From: Candidatus Melainabacteria bacterium
GTDB lineage: Bacteria; Cyanobacteriota; Vampirovibrionia; Obscuribacterales; Obscuribacteraceae
Assembly: GCA_003151275.1 (NCBI GenBank)
Contig: PLXC01000063.1
Coordinates: 62,001-126,000, forward strand
Direction of reading: 5' to 3'
Length of the DNA: 64,000 bases
Shown here: in pieces, positions 1 to 9,516 of the stretch
Position numbering within the stretch: the first letter of the stretch is position 1
How the letters are laid out: the number at the start of each line of letters is the position of its first letter
The notes under the pieces: model-generated
Seen by the model: only the letters and a program-made list of their open reading frames with translations
What the model was told of the DNA's origin: nothing
The model's database searches: none
Position numbers and translations under genes: made by a program

Positions 1-177
1 GTAGTAAGAGGAACTATAGATGAGATTACCGATCTTGGCAAAGCCTTTAGCCATCCATCATTAGGCTCGGTAGGAAATGCATTGAAAGACGTAGCCATTA
101 CAGGCGGTGCTACAGCACTTGCCGGACCACTGGGCTTCCTTGGTGCGCAGGCGATTGTGCATGAATTCGATTCATGA
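1..177 (+). CDS. 3' end of an unknown gene (left-edge partial)
   Basis: An open frame from base 1 to a TGA at 175-177 gives the last 58 residues of a protein whose start lies outside the window. The piece contains a Gly/Ala-rich hydrophobic stretch (GGATALAGPLGFLGAQAIV) and ends in HEFDS. I do not recognise the family. The frame is open through the whole segment and is followed by a perfect inverted repeat (218-239), which fits a gene end. Confidence 0.5.
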   Translation, partial: VVRGTIDEITDLGKAFSHPSLGSVGNALKDVAITGGATALAGPLGFLGAQAIVHEFDS

Positions 178-217
178 CGATGAACAAATGATCCCTTGAT
201 CTGTAGTGATGAGCCGG

Positions 218-239
218 GAAAAGATTCTGTGATCTTTTC
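218..239 (+). terminator. Perfect inverted repeat, possible weak terminator
   Basis: GAAAAGAT (218-225), a 6-base loop and ATCTTTTC (232-239) form a perfect 8-bp stem downstream of the partial gene at 1-177. The stem is AT-rich and has no T-run outside it, so termination is only a possibility. Confidence 0.3.
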
Positions 240-330
240 AATTTAGTTCATTGACGCACTTACATCGAATCCATCATAGGAGGATACGCTGACATAGGCG
301 GATATGCCGAACATGCGAGAAAGCGTCGAG

Positions 331-1185
331 CTAAGAGGAGGACTGACTCGATATCTTTAGCTGGTAAGACCGATCTAAAACACTTTTGACAAATTCAAGA
401 CTCGCTTTCAATTGTTCGAGATCTGCATTCGTGCGTATCATTAAGGCGACGGCATTCTTGCTTCCATTGATGGCAAGGTAACTTTCATTGGCAATTTTGA
501 GATAAGACTCCCTGGCCTTCCAATCTTCAAAAATCGCTTTGCTAAGCTTTGCATCGGAGGAGCGGACCTTGCAAATGTGGTCGAGTTCGATTACTCCAGT
601 TCGCGATTCAGGCAATGTCATCCACAGGTCACGGTGCTTGATGTCTTCAGCCGAAGGAGTTGGCACATGGAAATCAGGCATAGCTGTTTTCAAAAACTCG
701 CGCAGCGCTTTATCTGTGGGTATGGCAGCCGAGGTGATTAACTTAGACAAGTCGTGTTGCTGTTTATTTGCCACAGCCAATTTAATTGACGGTTTCATTG
801 GATAGGATACTGATAGCATTACCATGGGCCCAATCGGCGGTGGTGCCAACCATCCGGCATAAGTGATTACCCACTGCTTGTATCGCACCTCAATCATCGG
901 TAGGGTTACAAATGAGCTGATCGCGTCAGTCAATTCATGAAACCGAGGATCAATTTTGGATTGATCAATTTTTCCTTGCGGAAGACTAAACGTGCCTCCG
1001 ACTTCCTTGGAAAAAGTCCTCAGCTTATTTTGAAAGGCAGTTGAATTTCCTTTCAATTTATCGAGCGTATTATTTAAGGTGTTAGATACTATGTTTTGGA
1101 AGTGCTCTTTCATTATTAACACCAGACGAAGTTCCTTCACCATAGCACCAGCCGGTGACGCCCAGGTAAACACTAACAATCTCAA
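331..1185 (-). CDS. Unknown protein, 284 aa
   Basis: A long minus-strand frame that starts at TTG (1185). Internal ATGs at residues 15 and 25 are alternatives and none has a convincing ribosome binding site. The protein is mixed alpha/beta with no catalytic motif that I recognise. The N-terminus ([12 protein letters not shown]) is mildly hydrophobic but is not a clear signal peptide. It is divergent from the SDR gene at 1210, with only 24 bp between the starts, so the real start may be further inside the frame. Function unknown. Confidence 0.55.
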   Translation of the reverse strand: MRLLVFTWASPAGAMVKELRLVLIMKEHFQNIVSNTLNNTLDKLKGNSTAFQNKLRTFSKEVGGTFSLPQGKIDQSKIDPRFHELTDAISSFVTLPMIEVRYKQWVITYAGWLAPPPIGPMVMLSVSYPMKPSIKLAVANKQQHDLSKLITSAAIPTDKALREFLKTAMPDFHVPTPSAEDIKHRDLWMTLPESRTGVIELDHICKVRSSDAKLSKAIFEDWKARESYLKIANESYLAINGSKNAVALMIRTNADLEQLKASLEFVKSVLDRSYQLKISSQSSS

Positions 1186-1209
1186 AACAATTCCATAAAT
1201 GGGGGAAAC

Positions 1210-2007
1210 GTGAACTCAAACATTTGGACACTTAAAGACAAAATCGCTCTAGTTACTGGCGCATCCAAAGGCATCGGTCTTGCCGTTGCTGAGGAGTTTC
1301 TCAATCTGGGAGCGGAAGTGATTGCCGTCGCCCGAACAATGGACACCTTAGAACAAGCGTACTCGAGTCTCCGAAGCGACACCAATCGAGTCCATCTGGT
1401 AGCGGCGGATGTTACCGATCCCGCCGGGCGAAATGCGGTCTTCGCGGAGGCGCAGAAGCTGGGACGCTTGGATATTGTCGTCAATAATGTCGGCACAAAT
1501 ATCCGCAAGAAGATAATGGATTACACAACGGATGAGCTAAACTCCATCCTGAACACAAACCTGATGTCCGCGCTAGAAATTTGCCGTGGAGCCAATCCAT
1601 TGTTGTTGAAAGGAAAAGAAGCAACCGTCATCTTCCTTTCCTCTATGGCTGCATTCGGTTCTGTTGGCTCCGGTGTCATATACGGTGCCACTAAGGCCGC
1701 TCTCAACCAGGCAACTCGTTCATTGGCTCACGAATGGTCCATCCACAACATCCGGGTCAATGCGGTGGCACCAGGATATATTGAAACACCACTGGTCGAA
1801 GGTTTATTGAGTCGTCCTCGAATTCGCGAGGCGCTTGAGCAGCGTGCGATGCTTAAGCGCATTGGTCAGCCTGAGGAAGTAGCGGCGGTCGTGGCTTTTC
1901 TAGCAATGCCCGCTTCCTCTTACATCACGGGACAAATCATTATCGTTGATGGCGGCACAACTGCTCATTACTTGGACATGCAAGAACTAATCGCACAAAA
2001 TCCCTGA
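1210..2007 (+). CDS. SDR family oxidoreductase (tropinone-reductase-like)
   Basis: A 265-aa classical short-chain dehydrogenase/reductase, the usual length for the family. The Rossmann nucleotide-binding motif TGASKGIG is at residues 16-23, NNVG follows in the middle, and the catalytic YxxxK is Y158/K162 with upstream serines in SSMAAFG. The C-terminal VDGG after ITGQ is typical. The pattern is closest to tropinone-reductase-like or 3-oxoacyl-ACP-reductase-like members, but the substrate cannot be read from sequence. The start is GTG at 1210 with a purine-rich GGGGGAA just upstream. Likely cytosolic NAD(P)H-dependent carbonyl/alcohol interconversion. Confidence 0.9.
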   Translation: MNSNIWTLKDKIALVTGASKGIGLAVAEEFLNLGAEVIAVARTMDTLEQAYSSLRSDTNRVHLVAADVTDPAGRNAVFAEAQKLGRLDIVVNNVGTNIRKKIMDYTTDELNSILNTNLMSALEICRGANPLLLKGKEATVIFLSSMAAFGSVGSGVIYGATKAALNQATRSLAHEWSIHNIRVNAVAPGYIETPLVEGLLSRPRIREALEQRAMLKRIGQPEEVAAVVAFLAMPASSYITGQIIIVDGGTTAHYLDMQELIAQNP

Positions 2008-2319
2008 CACTTTGCAAGACTAGAACCCGAAAAAAAACCACTAACGAAACAAGTTTTCGAATCCCTAGCACGCTTCCGGCCGGCACCGAAAATTCTTCAA
2101 TAGGAATATGAATTTGAATTTGAATTTGATGCCGCCAAGGATGGCGGCGCTCCCAGGTTTAGACCAGCACTCGAAATCCCAAGAATCGGGAAGGATCACC
2201 GAGTCGTTACAACATTGTTTAGATTTGTCGATCAGACCACAATTATTGTACGATAGTAATTGAACAATAGAATCAAGCTCGATCATACGAGCAACCAAGT
2301 ATGACCAAGGAAAATTACA
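2008..2319. other. Intergenic stretch with hexamer repeat and REP-like hairpin
   Basis: No supported gene. It holds about three tandem copies of a TTTGAA hexamer (about 2109-2129), followed at once by a GC-rich hairpin (2131-2154) related to hairpins near 12.4 kb and 50.3 kb. The second half leads into the start of the gene at 2320. A minus-strand open frame here has no features of a real gene. Confidence 0.5.
2131..2154. repeat. REP-like hairpin, copy A
   Basis: GCCGCC (2131-2136), AAGGAT loop and GGCGGC (2143-2148), followed by GCTCCC. The plan is a 6-bp GC stem, a loop with GGAT or GGAC, and a trailing GCTC. The same plan recurs at 12439-12459 and 50347-50369, so this looks like a dispersed palindromic family. 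Confidence 0.5.
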
Positions 2320-3363
2320 ATGCCAAAGTTGTCAGAAATCCCTTTATCAGTCCTCGATTTAGCCCCGGTCGCGACAGGCAAAACGGCTGCCGACGCCTTT
2401 CATAATACTCTCGAGTTGGCTCAAAACGCTGAACGCTGGGGCTATAACAGATATTGGCTGGCAGAACATCATAATTTGCCCGGTATCGCCAGCACAGCCA
2501 CATCCGTTTTAATCGGATATGTGGCGGGCGGCACCTCAAAAATCCGAGTCGGTTCAGGTGGTGTAATGCTTCCCAACCACGCTCCTTTGATCATCGCCGA
2601 ACAATTCGGTACTTTAGAGTCGCTCTATCCTGGCAGAATCGACTTGGGGCTGGGACGCGCCCCTGGCACTGACTCAATCACCTCCTATGCACTAAGGCGT
2701 AGTTTGATGGCGGACGGACACGAATTTCCGGAGTTGTTAGCTGAATTGCAGAGATATCTGGGCGCTCCAACAAGCGATCAAAAAGTGCGAGCATATCCAG
2801 GATCCGGCTTGACTATCCCAATTTGGTTGCTGGGCTCCAGCACATTCAGCGCCAGACTAGCGGCAGATTTGGGACTACCTTTTGCGTTTGCTAGTCATTT
2901 TGCGCCGGATGAACTGGACGATGCGATCAAAATCTATCGCAGCAAATTCCAACCTTCCTCAGATTTGAAGAAGCCTTACGTCATGGTTGGCGTTCCCTTA
3001 ATCGCCGCAGAGTCAGACAAGTTGGCAAACAAACTTGCCACCACAACGTTCCAAAAATTTCTTGGCTTGGTTCGAAGGCAATCGGTTCAGTCTAAGCCAC
3101 CAGTTGAAAATATGGACGAAATTTGGAATGCCTATGAGAAAGCTGCTGTCTTAAGTCGTTTGGACATCGCAGTGATCGGTGGACCAGAGACCGTAAAGAA
3201 GGGACTGGACGATCTTCTTGAAAGAACCAACGCGGATGAACTGATAGTGGTATCAGATTTTTACGACTTTCAGGACCGACTCAAATCATACGAAATTTTG
3301 GCGGATGTATGGAAAGGAGCAAGTACTGCCAGCTCACGGGTGCATTCCGATACGCTTGTTTAA
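2320..3363 (+). CDS. LLM-class flavin-dependent oxidoreductase
   Basis: A 347-aa bacterial-luciferase-like monooxygenase. Diagnostic features are the N-terminal substrate/flavin pattern [45 protein letters not shown] and a late GGPETV. These are typical of the group-1 LLM proteins (YhbW-like) whose substrates are mostly unknown. The enzymes use reduced FMN and O2. The gene is convergent with an ArsR repressor (3462-3800), about 100 bp apart, so co-regulation is possible but not shown. Starts at ATG 2320. Confidence 0.9.
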   Translation: MPKLSEIPLSVLDLAPVATGKTAADAFHNTLELAQNAERWGYNRYWLAEHHNLPGIASTATSVLIGYVAGGTSKIRVGSGGVMLPNHAPLIIAEQFGTLESLYPGRIDLGLGRAPGTDSITSYALRRSLMADGHEFPELLAELQRYLGAPTSDQKVRAYPGSGLTIPIWLLGSSTFSARLAADLGLPFAFASHFAPDELDDAIKIYRSKFQPSSDLKKPYVMVGVPLIAAESDKLANKLATTTFQKFLGLVRRQSVQSKPPVENMDEIWNAYEKAAVLSRLDIAVIGGPETVKKGLDDLLERTNADELIVVSDFYDFQDRLKSYEILADVWKGASTASSRVHSDTLV

Positions 3364-3461
3364 AGCAGCAGGACGATCCCAATTTGCACCAACGCTCCGC
3401 TCCACCGGCTTCAAATCAAAATCCGGTAAAGTCAATCTAGGTACTTCTGATTCCAATGGCC

Positions 3462-3800
3462 CTAGCGGCGCTGCCTTGCGCTGGCTGTGCGGACACCGGC
3501 GGCGTTTAAGATACTTGAAAGCAGCCCGGGAAATCTGGTATCAAGCTCTTTGCGTCGAAGCGTAGTTAGATGTTCTCTTCCTTCCACTTGCGTGTGGATA
3601 ATACCAGCGTCACGTAGCACTTTAAAGTGGTGCGTCATCGTCGATTTACCCTTCTGTCCAACGCAATTGAATTCGCCGCAAGTCATCTCGCCATGCTCTT
3701 CCAGCTGTTGAACAACTGAAAGGCGAACAGGATCGCTAAGCGCATACAGGATATTTTCCAACCGAACTTCTTTGATTGTGGGATGGAAGACAGTTTTCAT
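3462..3800 (-). CDS. ArsR-family HTH transcriptional repressor
   Basis: About 112 aa. A winged-helix ArsR pattern is clear: ILYALSDPVRLSVVQQL, then TCGEF, then the recognition helix KSTMTHHFKVLRDAGII and the wing VEGREHLTTLRR. I prefer ATG at 3800 over the ATG at 3815 because GAGG lies about 7 bases upstream of 3800. Two cysteines (TCGEFNCVGQ) sit near the DNA-binding helix and could be redox or metal sensitive, but this is speculative. A perfect palindrome at 3822-3839 just upstream is a likely auto-regulatory operator. The gene is convergent with the flavin oxidoreductase gene. Confidence 0.85.
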   Translation of the reverse strand: MKTVFHPTIKEVRLENILYALSDPVRLSVVQQLEEHGEMTCGEFNCVGQKGKSTMTHHFKVLRDAGIIHTQVEGREHLTTLRRKELDTRFPGLLSSILNAAGVRTASARQRR

Positions 3801-3821
3801 TAGCAGCCTCAACATGCAAGA

Positions 3822-3839
3822 GTTCTACAACTATAGAAC
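3822..3839. promoter_or_regulatory. Palindromic candidate operator of the ArsR gene
   Basis: GTTCTA (3822-3827), six bases, TAGAAC (3834-3839): a perfect 6+6 inverted repeat 22 bp upstream of the ArsR start. ArsR-type dimers bind such palindromes in their own promoters. The position fits auto-repression. Confidence 0.55.
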
Positions 3840-4012
3840 AATCATACTATCTTGTCGTCGTTCCTTTACCCTCTTTGGTGAGGTGACGAGCAGCATTAGC
3901 AAATTATTCTGCTGTTTGCACCTGACAGACTAATAATCCAATTGCACGTTGAACTGATGAGCCCGCATTGTAAGATACGCTAAAGTTTCCCAGTTCGAGA
4001 AATAGGTTAAAG

Positions 4013-5134
4013 ATGAGAACTTCTCTGTCTGTGAATATAACTAGGCTCCTGGTTGCGTTTGCTTGCCTAATCGCAAACACCAGTAGCGCTCTAGCGATCG
4101 AATGTACGATGCCATCCGACAAATATCCCGATAAAGTCAACCCGGAGTTGGCTGCTAAGTACGTATACACAGAAGATGGGGAGTTCAGTAAGCAGATAGG
4201 TCTGCCCACGTATGAATGGATGCCAGTGGGTGACCCGCCCAAAGCTGTGATCATTGGCGTGCATGGCTTGACTTTACACGGCCGTAGATATCACGTGCTA
4301 GCCCGTGCTTTAGCCATTAACGACATCGGATTCGTATCATTTGACATGCGCGGATTCGGCAGATGCGGTACTGAGAAGACGTGGAGCAAACCCAAAGACG
4401 ACAAATCGAAAGTTCATCTCGAAAAGAGCTATGAAGAACTCGAGAAATTGGCACAGTTAGTGAAGGCTAAGTATCCGGATGCAAAACTAGTAATTTTAGG
4501 AGAAAGTCTCGGTTGCACCTTCTGTGTTCGATTGGCTGGAGAGCACAAGGACCTGGTCTATGGAATAATTCTTTCAGCCCCAGCGGTTAAAGTTAATCCA
4601 GAGATGGTGATCGGCGGCGGCAACCTTAAGCGCGGATTACAAGCTGTTGTGTCACCACATCACGAAGTTGATTTGCACGCATTCATCAGGAACTTAGTTT
4701 CCGGCAGAAAACAAGTAATTGACGAGATGCTGGACGACCCCTTAATCACTAAGCGTCTTACATTAGGGGCACTGTTGGCCACAGATTCATTCGTTGACAA
4801 AACTGCAAAATGGGGCAAACAAACGTCTGACAAGTTGCCAGTTCTAATCCTTCAGGGAAGTAGAGATAGTTGCGTTTCGCCAAAGCATGTAACCGACCTG
4901 ATGAGCAATATGCCTTCAATCGATCAGACTCTGGCTTGGAAGGGACAATTCGGGCATCTGCAGCTGGAAACGCAGTTTATGCGAGCGGAAATAGTTGATG
5001 CACTGGTCGATTGGATGTATAACCACGGCGCCGAGAACAAAGTCAATTTAGAAACGTTCGAGAAAAACATCAGCGAACTAGGTGGTGTAATCGTCAAGTA
5101 CTCCGCACCGGATACGGTGGCAGATGACAAGTAG
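4013..5134 (+). CDS. Exported alpha/beta hydrolase (serine aminopeptidase/lysophospholipase type)
   Basis: 373 aa. A Sec signal peptide spans about residues 1-29 (a hydrophobic core ending SSALA). The mature part has an alpha/beta-hydrolase fold: HGLTLHG (oxyanion region), nucleophile elbow GESLG with Ser165, acid Asp285 in QGSRDS and His315 in FGHLQ. The arrangement matches the S33/monoglyceride-lipase-like group (Hydrolase_4). It probably acts in the periplasm or outside on esters or lysolipids, and the substrate is not readable. It stands alone between the ArsR gene and a membrane protein gene. Confidence 0.85.
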   Translation: MRTSLSVNITRLLVAFACLIANTSSALAIECTMPSDKYPDKVNPELAAKYVYTEDGEFSKQIGLPTYEWMPVGDPPKAVIIGVHGLTLHGRRYHVLARALAINDIGFVSFDMRGFGRCGTEKTWSKPKDDKSKVHLEKSYEELEKLAQLVKAKYPDAKLVILGESLGCTFCVRLAGEHKDLVYGIILSAPAVKVNPEMVIGGGNLKRGLQAVVSPHHEVDLHAFIRNLVSGRKQVIDEMLDDPLITKRLTLGALLATDSFVDKTAKWGKQTSDKLPVLILQGSRDSCVSPKHVTDLMSNMPSIDQTLAWKGQFGHLQLETQFMRAEIVDALVDWMYNHGAENKVNLETFEKNISELGGVIVKYSAPDTVADDK

Positions 5135-5193
5135 ACCGATCAAACAAGTCCAGGGGATCAACTAATTGGGCATAACTCCGTAGGAGGTGTGCC

Positions 5194-5925
5194 GTGCCCG
5201 ATGAATTGAGATTTAAAAAATCGGACAAAACTGAACTTGTATCAGATGAACAGCCTTCAGACAATCCAGAGTTCTTGAACAGTCCAGAGCTGTCCAACAG
5301 TCCAGAGTCGCTGAACAGCCCGCTGCCTGTAGAAGCACATGATCCCGTCCATGGGAGCTCGCACCAACCTGCAGGACTTGACCATGCCGAAGTGCAACGA
5401 GTCGCTAGTCCTTTGCCTTCGTCACCAATGCCTTCGCCAGCGAAAGAAGCCCACGTTCTAAAAGGATTAGCGCGGCCGGAAACGACCATCGCCATTATGG
5501 TTTTGCTCCTTTTGGGGGGATTCAAAATCCTCGAATATTCCATGGCATCTTCGGATCATATATTGATGTCACTGGCCGTTAATTTGGTTGCTCAAACACT
5601 TCTATTGTTTGGATGGAACGCCACCAAACCCTTACTAGTCCAAGAAGGAAACAATGAAGCACCATACAAGAATCCGATAGTTATGTTGATAATGTCCTTG
5701 GCCACTTTAGGCTGCATAGTCTGTTTCTTTTTAGTGTTAAAGACAATGGTTGAGGGAAATGCCGCTGCAATTGATTTGATCCAACTAGCAGCTGTATTGG
5801 GATGGATCATGGTTTTCATCAAATTCTACTTCAGGTCGCGTAAAGACGATTGGCATACGTTTACTGCAATGAATCCTGCCCTCTTATGGCTGTATAAAAT
5901 ACTGGATAAGTTATTCGGAAGCTGA
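5194..5925 (+). CDS. Membrane protein of unknown function
   Basis: 243 aa from a GTG start with a strong AGGAGGT at 5183-5189. The first ~90 residues are acidic, Ser/Pro-rich and probably disordered, with a short repeat of the type NSPE-x-x-NSPE. The rest holds about four hydrophobic segments (TTIAIMVLLLLGG, MSLAVNLVAQTLLLFG, IVMLIMSLATLGCIVCFFLVL, IQLAAVLGWIMVFIKF) ending in a basic/aromatic tail. No known domain is recognised. It is likely an inner-membrane protein with a cytosolic N-terminal tail. Confidence 0.7.
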   Translation: MPDELRFKKSDKTELVSDEQPSDNPEFLNSPELSNSPESLNSPLPVEAHDPVHGSSHQPAGLDHAEVQRVASPLPSSPMPSPAKEAHVLKGLARPETTIAIMVLLLLGGFKILEYSMASSDHILMSLAVNLVAQTLLLFGWNATKPLLVQEGNNEAPYKNPIVMLIMSLATLGCIVCFFLVLKTMVEGNAAAIDLIQLAAVLGWIMVFIKFYFRSRKDDWHTFTAMNPALLWLYKILDKLFGS

Positions 5926-6033
5926 CTAGCCACCATATACGATACTGAATATAGTGCCGCTACTAATTTTGATTACTGAAGGAGCGACGAACTATCCCAG
6001 GCTCATTGCTCAGACAGACTCCTTTCATTGATT

Positions 6034-6051
6034 GAGAGAGAGAGAGAGAGA
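6034..6051. repeat. GA dinucleotide run
   Basis: About nine GA units in a row, 150 bp upstream of the start at 6203. It is outside any supported gene. Such runs can change length by slippage, but nothing here ties it to expression. Confidence 0.5.
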
Positions 6052-6202
6052 TGCGGAGGTGACTAAACGGGATGCAGAGTCGGACTGTCGTGGTGATTAT
6101 CTCCATGTCCAGCCTTAAGTCTCCCCGCATAGCACAAAATTAAAAAGAAAAATAGAGACATAATCAGGCATAATTGTACGAATATCACTAAAGAGCGGAG
6201 CC

Positions 6203-7321
6203 ATGTTTAGAAACACCGGAATCTCAGGTCAGTTCCAAAATAAACCTGAATTACCAGCGTTGCACCAACTGTTGTCTCAAGCGTTGGAGAATCGCGGCAA
6301 ACAGATGCAAATCATCTGGCGAACACAAGGCGGGGCAATATTTACCCTTATCGTTTTGTGCAATCTCCGGGGAGACCCGCGATGGTGCCTGTATTGCGAA
6401 CAAAAGGGCAAACGCGATCAGCTGTTTGATTACAGCAGCTGTGACGTTTTATTAGTCAACAATTTGATCGCTTCATCGTGTACAGAAGCGCAGAAAACCG
6501 GCAAGTCGCCCTTTGCAACCAATCAAAGCAAGACTACTAAACAACCTTCAGAAGCAGCACCGCTCGATGTTGTCGAAAATTTCAATCCTGAGCTGCAATC
6601 TGACACCATCGAAGAGACGAATCCATCAACTAAGCCGCCCCTGCCGACCAGCTTCGAACCAGCAGCTTCGACGCTTGAACAGCCGTTCGCTTCCTCAGCC
6701 CGGTACACCCCACCAGTTCCAATGCCTCCTACCCAGTCTGCTCAGTCGTTGATTCTGAATCCGCGAAGCATTGACGCTGAAGCAATCCAACATGTCATGA
6801 CTAGCTTGCGCAATCAAGACACGGGAATGTTCATGACCTCGGCGTTTCTATACTTTCTGGAACAGGAGTATTTTCGCAGTTTAAGATCGCGCTCAAGTCT
6901 ATCCGTGATCCTTTTTGATGTAAAAGAGGAAGGTCCAGAAGACGGCAACATGGTGCGCAAGAAGCTTCCTCCAGCGGCGTTGGTTGACGCCGTAGTGCGC
7001 ATAACAGCACTCAAACGACACGTTGATATACTTGCACACTACGACGAAGATTCTTATGCGCTGCTTCTGCCGCACACTAAGTCCACAGGTGCGCGCACAT
7101 TCGCAAACCGCCTGATCAGATGCTTGACCGAAAAACCACTTGGACGAATTGATGGCAGCAGAATTGCACTCGCCGTCGGCTGCGCGTCAATTCCAGAAGA
7201 CTTTGTTGATTTAAGCAAACTCTTGGGTGCCGCCGACTTAACTCTCAGCCAGTCCCGCAAAACGCGAACGCCGCTTGTGATGTATTCAGACATCAAAAAT
7301 TCCGTCACGGTTTCTCCGTAA
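6203..7321 (+). CDS. Degenerate GGDEF-like domain protein
   Basis: 372 aa. The N-terminal ~85 residues form a small domain with a CxxC-like piece (RWCLYCEQKG). A Pro/Ser-rich linker follows to about residue 200. The C-terminal ~170 residues look like a GGDEF (nucleotidyl cyclase) fold: FMTSAFLYFLEQEYFRSLRSRSSLSVILFDV, a helix with DAVVRI, then HYDEDSYALLLPHT where active enzymes have GGDEF. The signature is replaced by YDEDS, so diguanylate cyclase activity is unlikely and a regulatory or GTP-sensing role is more plausible. No signal peptide or TM segment. Confidence 0.65.
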   Translation: MFRNTGISGQFQNKPELPALHQLLSQALENRGKQMQIIWRTQGGAIFTLIVLCNLRGDPRWCLYCEQKGKRDQLFDYSSCDVLLVNNLIASSCTEAQKTGKSPFATNQSKTTKQPSEAAPLDVVENFNPELQSDTIEETNPSTKPPLPTSFEPAASTLEQPFASSARYTPPVPMPPTQSAQSLILNPRSIDAEAIQHVMTSLRNQDTGMFMTSAFLYFLEQEYFRSLRSRSSLSVILFDVKEEGPEDGNMVRKKLPPAALVDAVVRITALKRHVDILAHYDEDSYALLLPHTKSTGARTFANRLIRCLTEKPLGRIDGSRIALAVGCASIPEDFVDLSKLLGAADLTLSQSRKTRTPLVMYSDIKNSVTVSP

Positions 7322-7445
7322 GTCAACGTACTAAGGGCACTAGATATGATGCAATGTCAAACTGTCAGATCCGAGGAATGCATTTGCGACAACAATCCGC
7401 GCAGCGAAATTGCAACCAAACGCGCATCGTTATTTATTGCTCGGC

Positions 7446-8522
7446 TTATCTCGTTATTAAAAACATGTAGCAAAAAAGAGCGACCATGGCAATGACTGTT
7501 ATCAGCAGGATAAATTGAGCTGTCTGATTTGCGAGTCGATTTTTCGGCTTGACCAACATGCTCTCTAAAGCACTCTTTAACTCAAGAACATTCTGATAAC
7601 GTCGCTCGGGATCCTTAGCCAATGATTTCAAGACTACGTTTTCCAGGTCCGAATGAATTTGGGCGCCAGGGTTGGCACTTTGCAAAGTGGCAGGCAGCTT
7701 ATTTAAGTGCTCATCCATGACTTCAAAAGCAGTCCTGCCGTCAAAAACCTGCCTGCCTGTCAAAGTCTGAAACATGACACAGCCGAGCGAATAGATGTCG
7801 CTTCTGGCATCTACGGGTTCGGTCAATATTTGCTCGGGACTCATATACTGCACGGTACCGAGTGTAATACCTGTCTGCGTTAGGGTCGGGACGCTGTGAC
7901 TGAGCAGTTTTGCCAGCCCAAAATCCAACAGTTTGGCGCCCGCATCCTTACCAATGCTTTGAATGAATATGTTGGCCGGCTTAATATCTCGATGAATAAT
8001 TCCCTTTTCGTGGGCGGCAATCAGGGCATTGCAGCACGAAATGAAAATTGGCAGCGCCTGTTCGATATTCAGGCATTCGGAGCGTCTCAAAAGACTGGCG
8101 AGACTCTCGCCTTCAAGGTATTGCATGGCAATAAATGGGTGTCCATTGGCCAGGCGACCATATTCATAAACCGTGCAGATGCTGGGGTGATTCAATCGTG
8201 CCCCCGACTCCGCTTCGCGCTGAAATCGAGCAATTGTCTCGGCATTGGTCAGCAAATGGGGATGCAACACCTTGAGAGCGACAACCCGGTTGGGCTCGAC
8301 CTGGCGGGCCTTGTAAACCTTTGAGCAGGCCCCAGTGCCGATTAACGCCAATACTTCGAACCTTTCGTCAGAAGCCAGTGAATCGGCGACGACGCCAGGA
8401 GTCTGTGACGTTCGACCGAGCACGTCCCTCCAGCTGATCGGGGTGGACCTGCCAACTTCTTCATCGAAATCAGACCTATCGTCGCTGCGCACCATGTTCT
8501 GGCTCCTCACGAACTTAGGCAC
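7446..8522 (-). CDS. Ser/Thr protein kinase with C-terminal membrane anchor
   Basis: 358 aa from GTG 8522 (an ATG at residue 10 is an alternative). A Hanks-type kinase domain spans about residues 55-325: glycine loop GTGACSKVY, VALK lysine, catalytic loop HRDIKPAN, DFG in LLDFGLAK, activation segment ending MSPEQ, and SDIYSLGC. A single TM helix at the extreme C-terminus (FILLITVIAMVALFCYMFLI) leaves almost nothing outside, so the enzyme is a tail-anchored inner-membrane kinase facing the cytosol. It is divergent from a PP2C phosphatase gene (8674), which makes an opposing kinase/phosphatase pair likely. Confidence 0.93.
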   Translation of the reverse strand: MPKFVRSQNMVRSDDRSDFDEEVGRSTPISWRDVLGRTSQTPGVVADSLASDERFEVLALIGTGACSKVYKARQVEPNRVVALKVLHPHLLTNAETIARFQREAESGARLNHPSICTVYEYGRLANGHPFIAMQYLEGESLASLLRRSECLNIEQALPIFISCCNALIAAHEKGIIHRDIKPANIFIQSIGKDAGAKLLDFGLAKLLSHSVPTLTQTGITLGTVQYMSPEQILTEPVDARSDIYSLGCVMFQTLTGRQVFDGRTAFEVMDEHLNKLPATLQSANPGAQIHSDLENVVLKSLAKDPERRYQNVLELKSALESMLVKPKNRLANQTAQFILLITVIAMVALFCYMFLITR

Positions 8523-8673
8523 AATATCCCCAGTCCAGCCACAACTCTATCTATAAAAGGGTTCGATTTCTTACGACCGCAATCCAGATACTCGTTTTCG
8601 GGAATTCACAATCCTCACCTGACCTACTAAACTAAGAGACATGGCATAATTTGCTAATCAAAGAGGACTATCT

Positions 8674-9447
8674 ATGACCAAGCTCAGCTGGCGAGTCGCT
8701 ACCGTAAGTGATCGCGGACTTTGCAGAAAGGAAAACCAAGATAATTTCTACGTTAGCCCCGATGAGCGCGTTTTTGTTGTCGCCGATGGCATGGGTGGTG
8801 TTAAGGGTGGTGCTGAGGCCAGCCGCATCGCAATCGAAACCATTCAAAAGTTGTGGAAGGAGAGCGCTCCGCATCCAAGTGACAAAGAAGAGATCCAAAA
8901 ATGGCTGGTAGACGCCGTCGCGCTAGCCAACGAAAATATTTGTGATGCAGCAGACAAAATTGCCACAACCTCTCGCATGGGCACCACAATTGTGATCGCC
9001 GTGCAAACGACTGGAAAAGAGTTGCATATTGCACACGTTGGTGACTCACGCGCATATGTGATGAAGGATGGCACCGCTTCAACGTTGACCAGCGATCACT
9101 CAGTGGTTAACGAGATGCTGAAAAGCAATCGCATCACGATCGAACAATGCCGAACCAGTCCGTTTAAGCATTTGCTTACGCGTTGTTTGGGACATCACCG
9201 CGATGTAGAGGTTGAAAAAACTGAAGTCGAGATGAGTTCCAAACAATGGATTATCTTATGCAGTGACGGCTTGTCGTCTGTGCTGTCAGATGAACAGATT
9301 GGCGCCTCGATCCAAACTTGCGAGTCTGCCGATCAAGTCTGCCAAAACTTGCTGTCCAAAACTTTAGAAGCGGGCGCTCCAGACAACGTCACTATTGTGG
9401 CAATTCAATACGAGCCGGCCGGGGAAACTAACCCGATCAGCCAATGA
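8674..9447 (+). CDS. PP2C-family Ser/Thr protein phosphatase
   Basis: 257 aa, the usual size of a stand-alone bacterial PP2C. Metal-binding and core motifs are all present: KENQDNF, VADGMGG, SRMGTTI, HVGDSRAY, LCSDGLSSVL and the final APDNVT. It should be a cytosolic Mn/Mg-dependent phosphatase. AGAGGA lies upstream of ATG 8674. It is divergent from the membrane-anchored kinase at 7446-8522 across 151 bp, so it probably reverses that kinase's phosphorylations. Confidence 0.93.
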   Translation: MTKLSWRVATVSDRGLCRKENQDNFYVSPDERVFVVADGMGGVKGGAEASRIAIETIQKLWKESAPHPSDKEEIQKWLVDAVALANENICDAADKIATTSRMGTTIVIAVQTTGKELHIAHVGDSRAYVMKDGTASTLTSDHSVVNEMLKSNRITIEQCRTSPFKHLLTRCLGHHRDVEVEKTEVEMSSKQWIILCSDGLSSVLSDEQIGASIQTCESADQVCQNLLSKTLEAGAPDNVTIVAIQYEPAGETNPISQ

Positions 9448-9516
9448 TCCCCTAAAATCGGGTACATATTACGCGGGGAACCTCCTCGCCCTTTTGAAGC
9501 GCGCATAATATCAGCC

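Noticed and set aside
6034..6051. Phase-variable promoter from the GA run
   Set aside because: It is 150 bp upstream of the start, outside any clear promoter or reading frame, so slippage has no visible consequence.
9472..9496. Terminator between the PP2C gene and the response regulator gene
   Set aside because: A GCGGGGA/TCCTCGC stem is followed by only CCTTTT and is mismatched; too weak to annotate.
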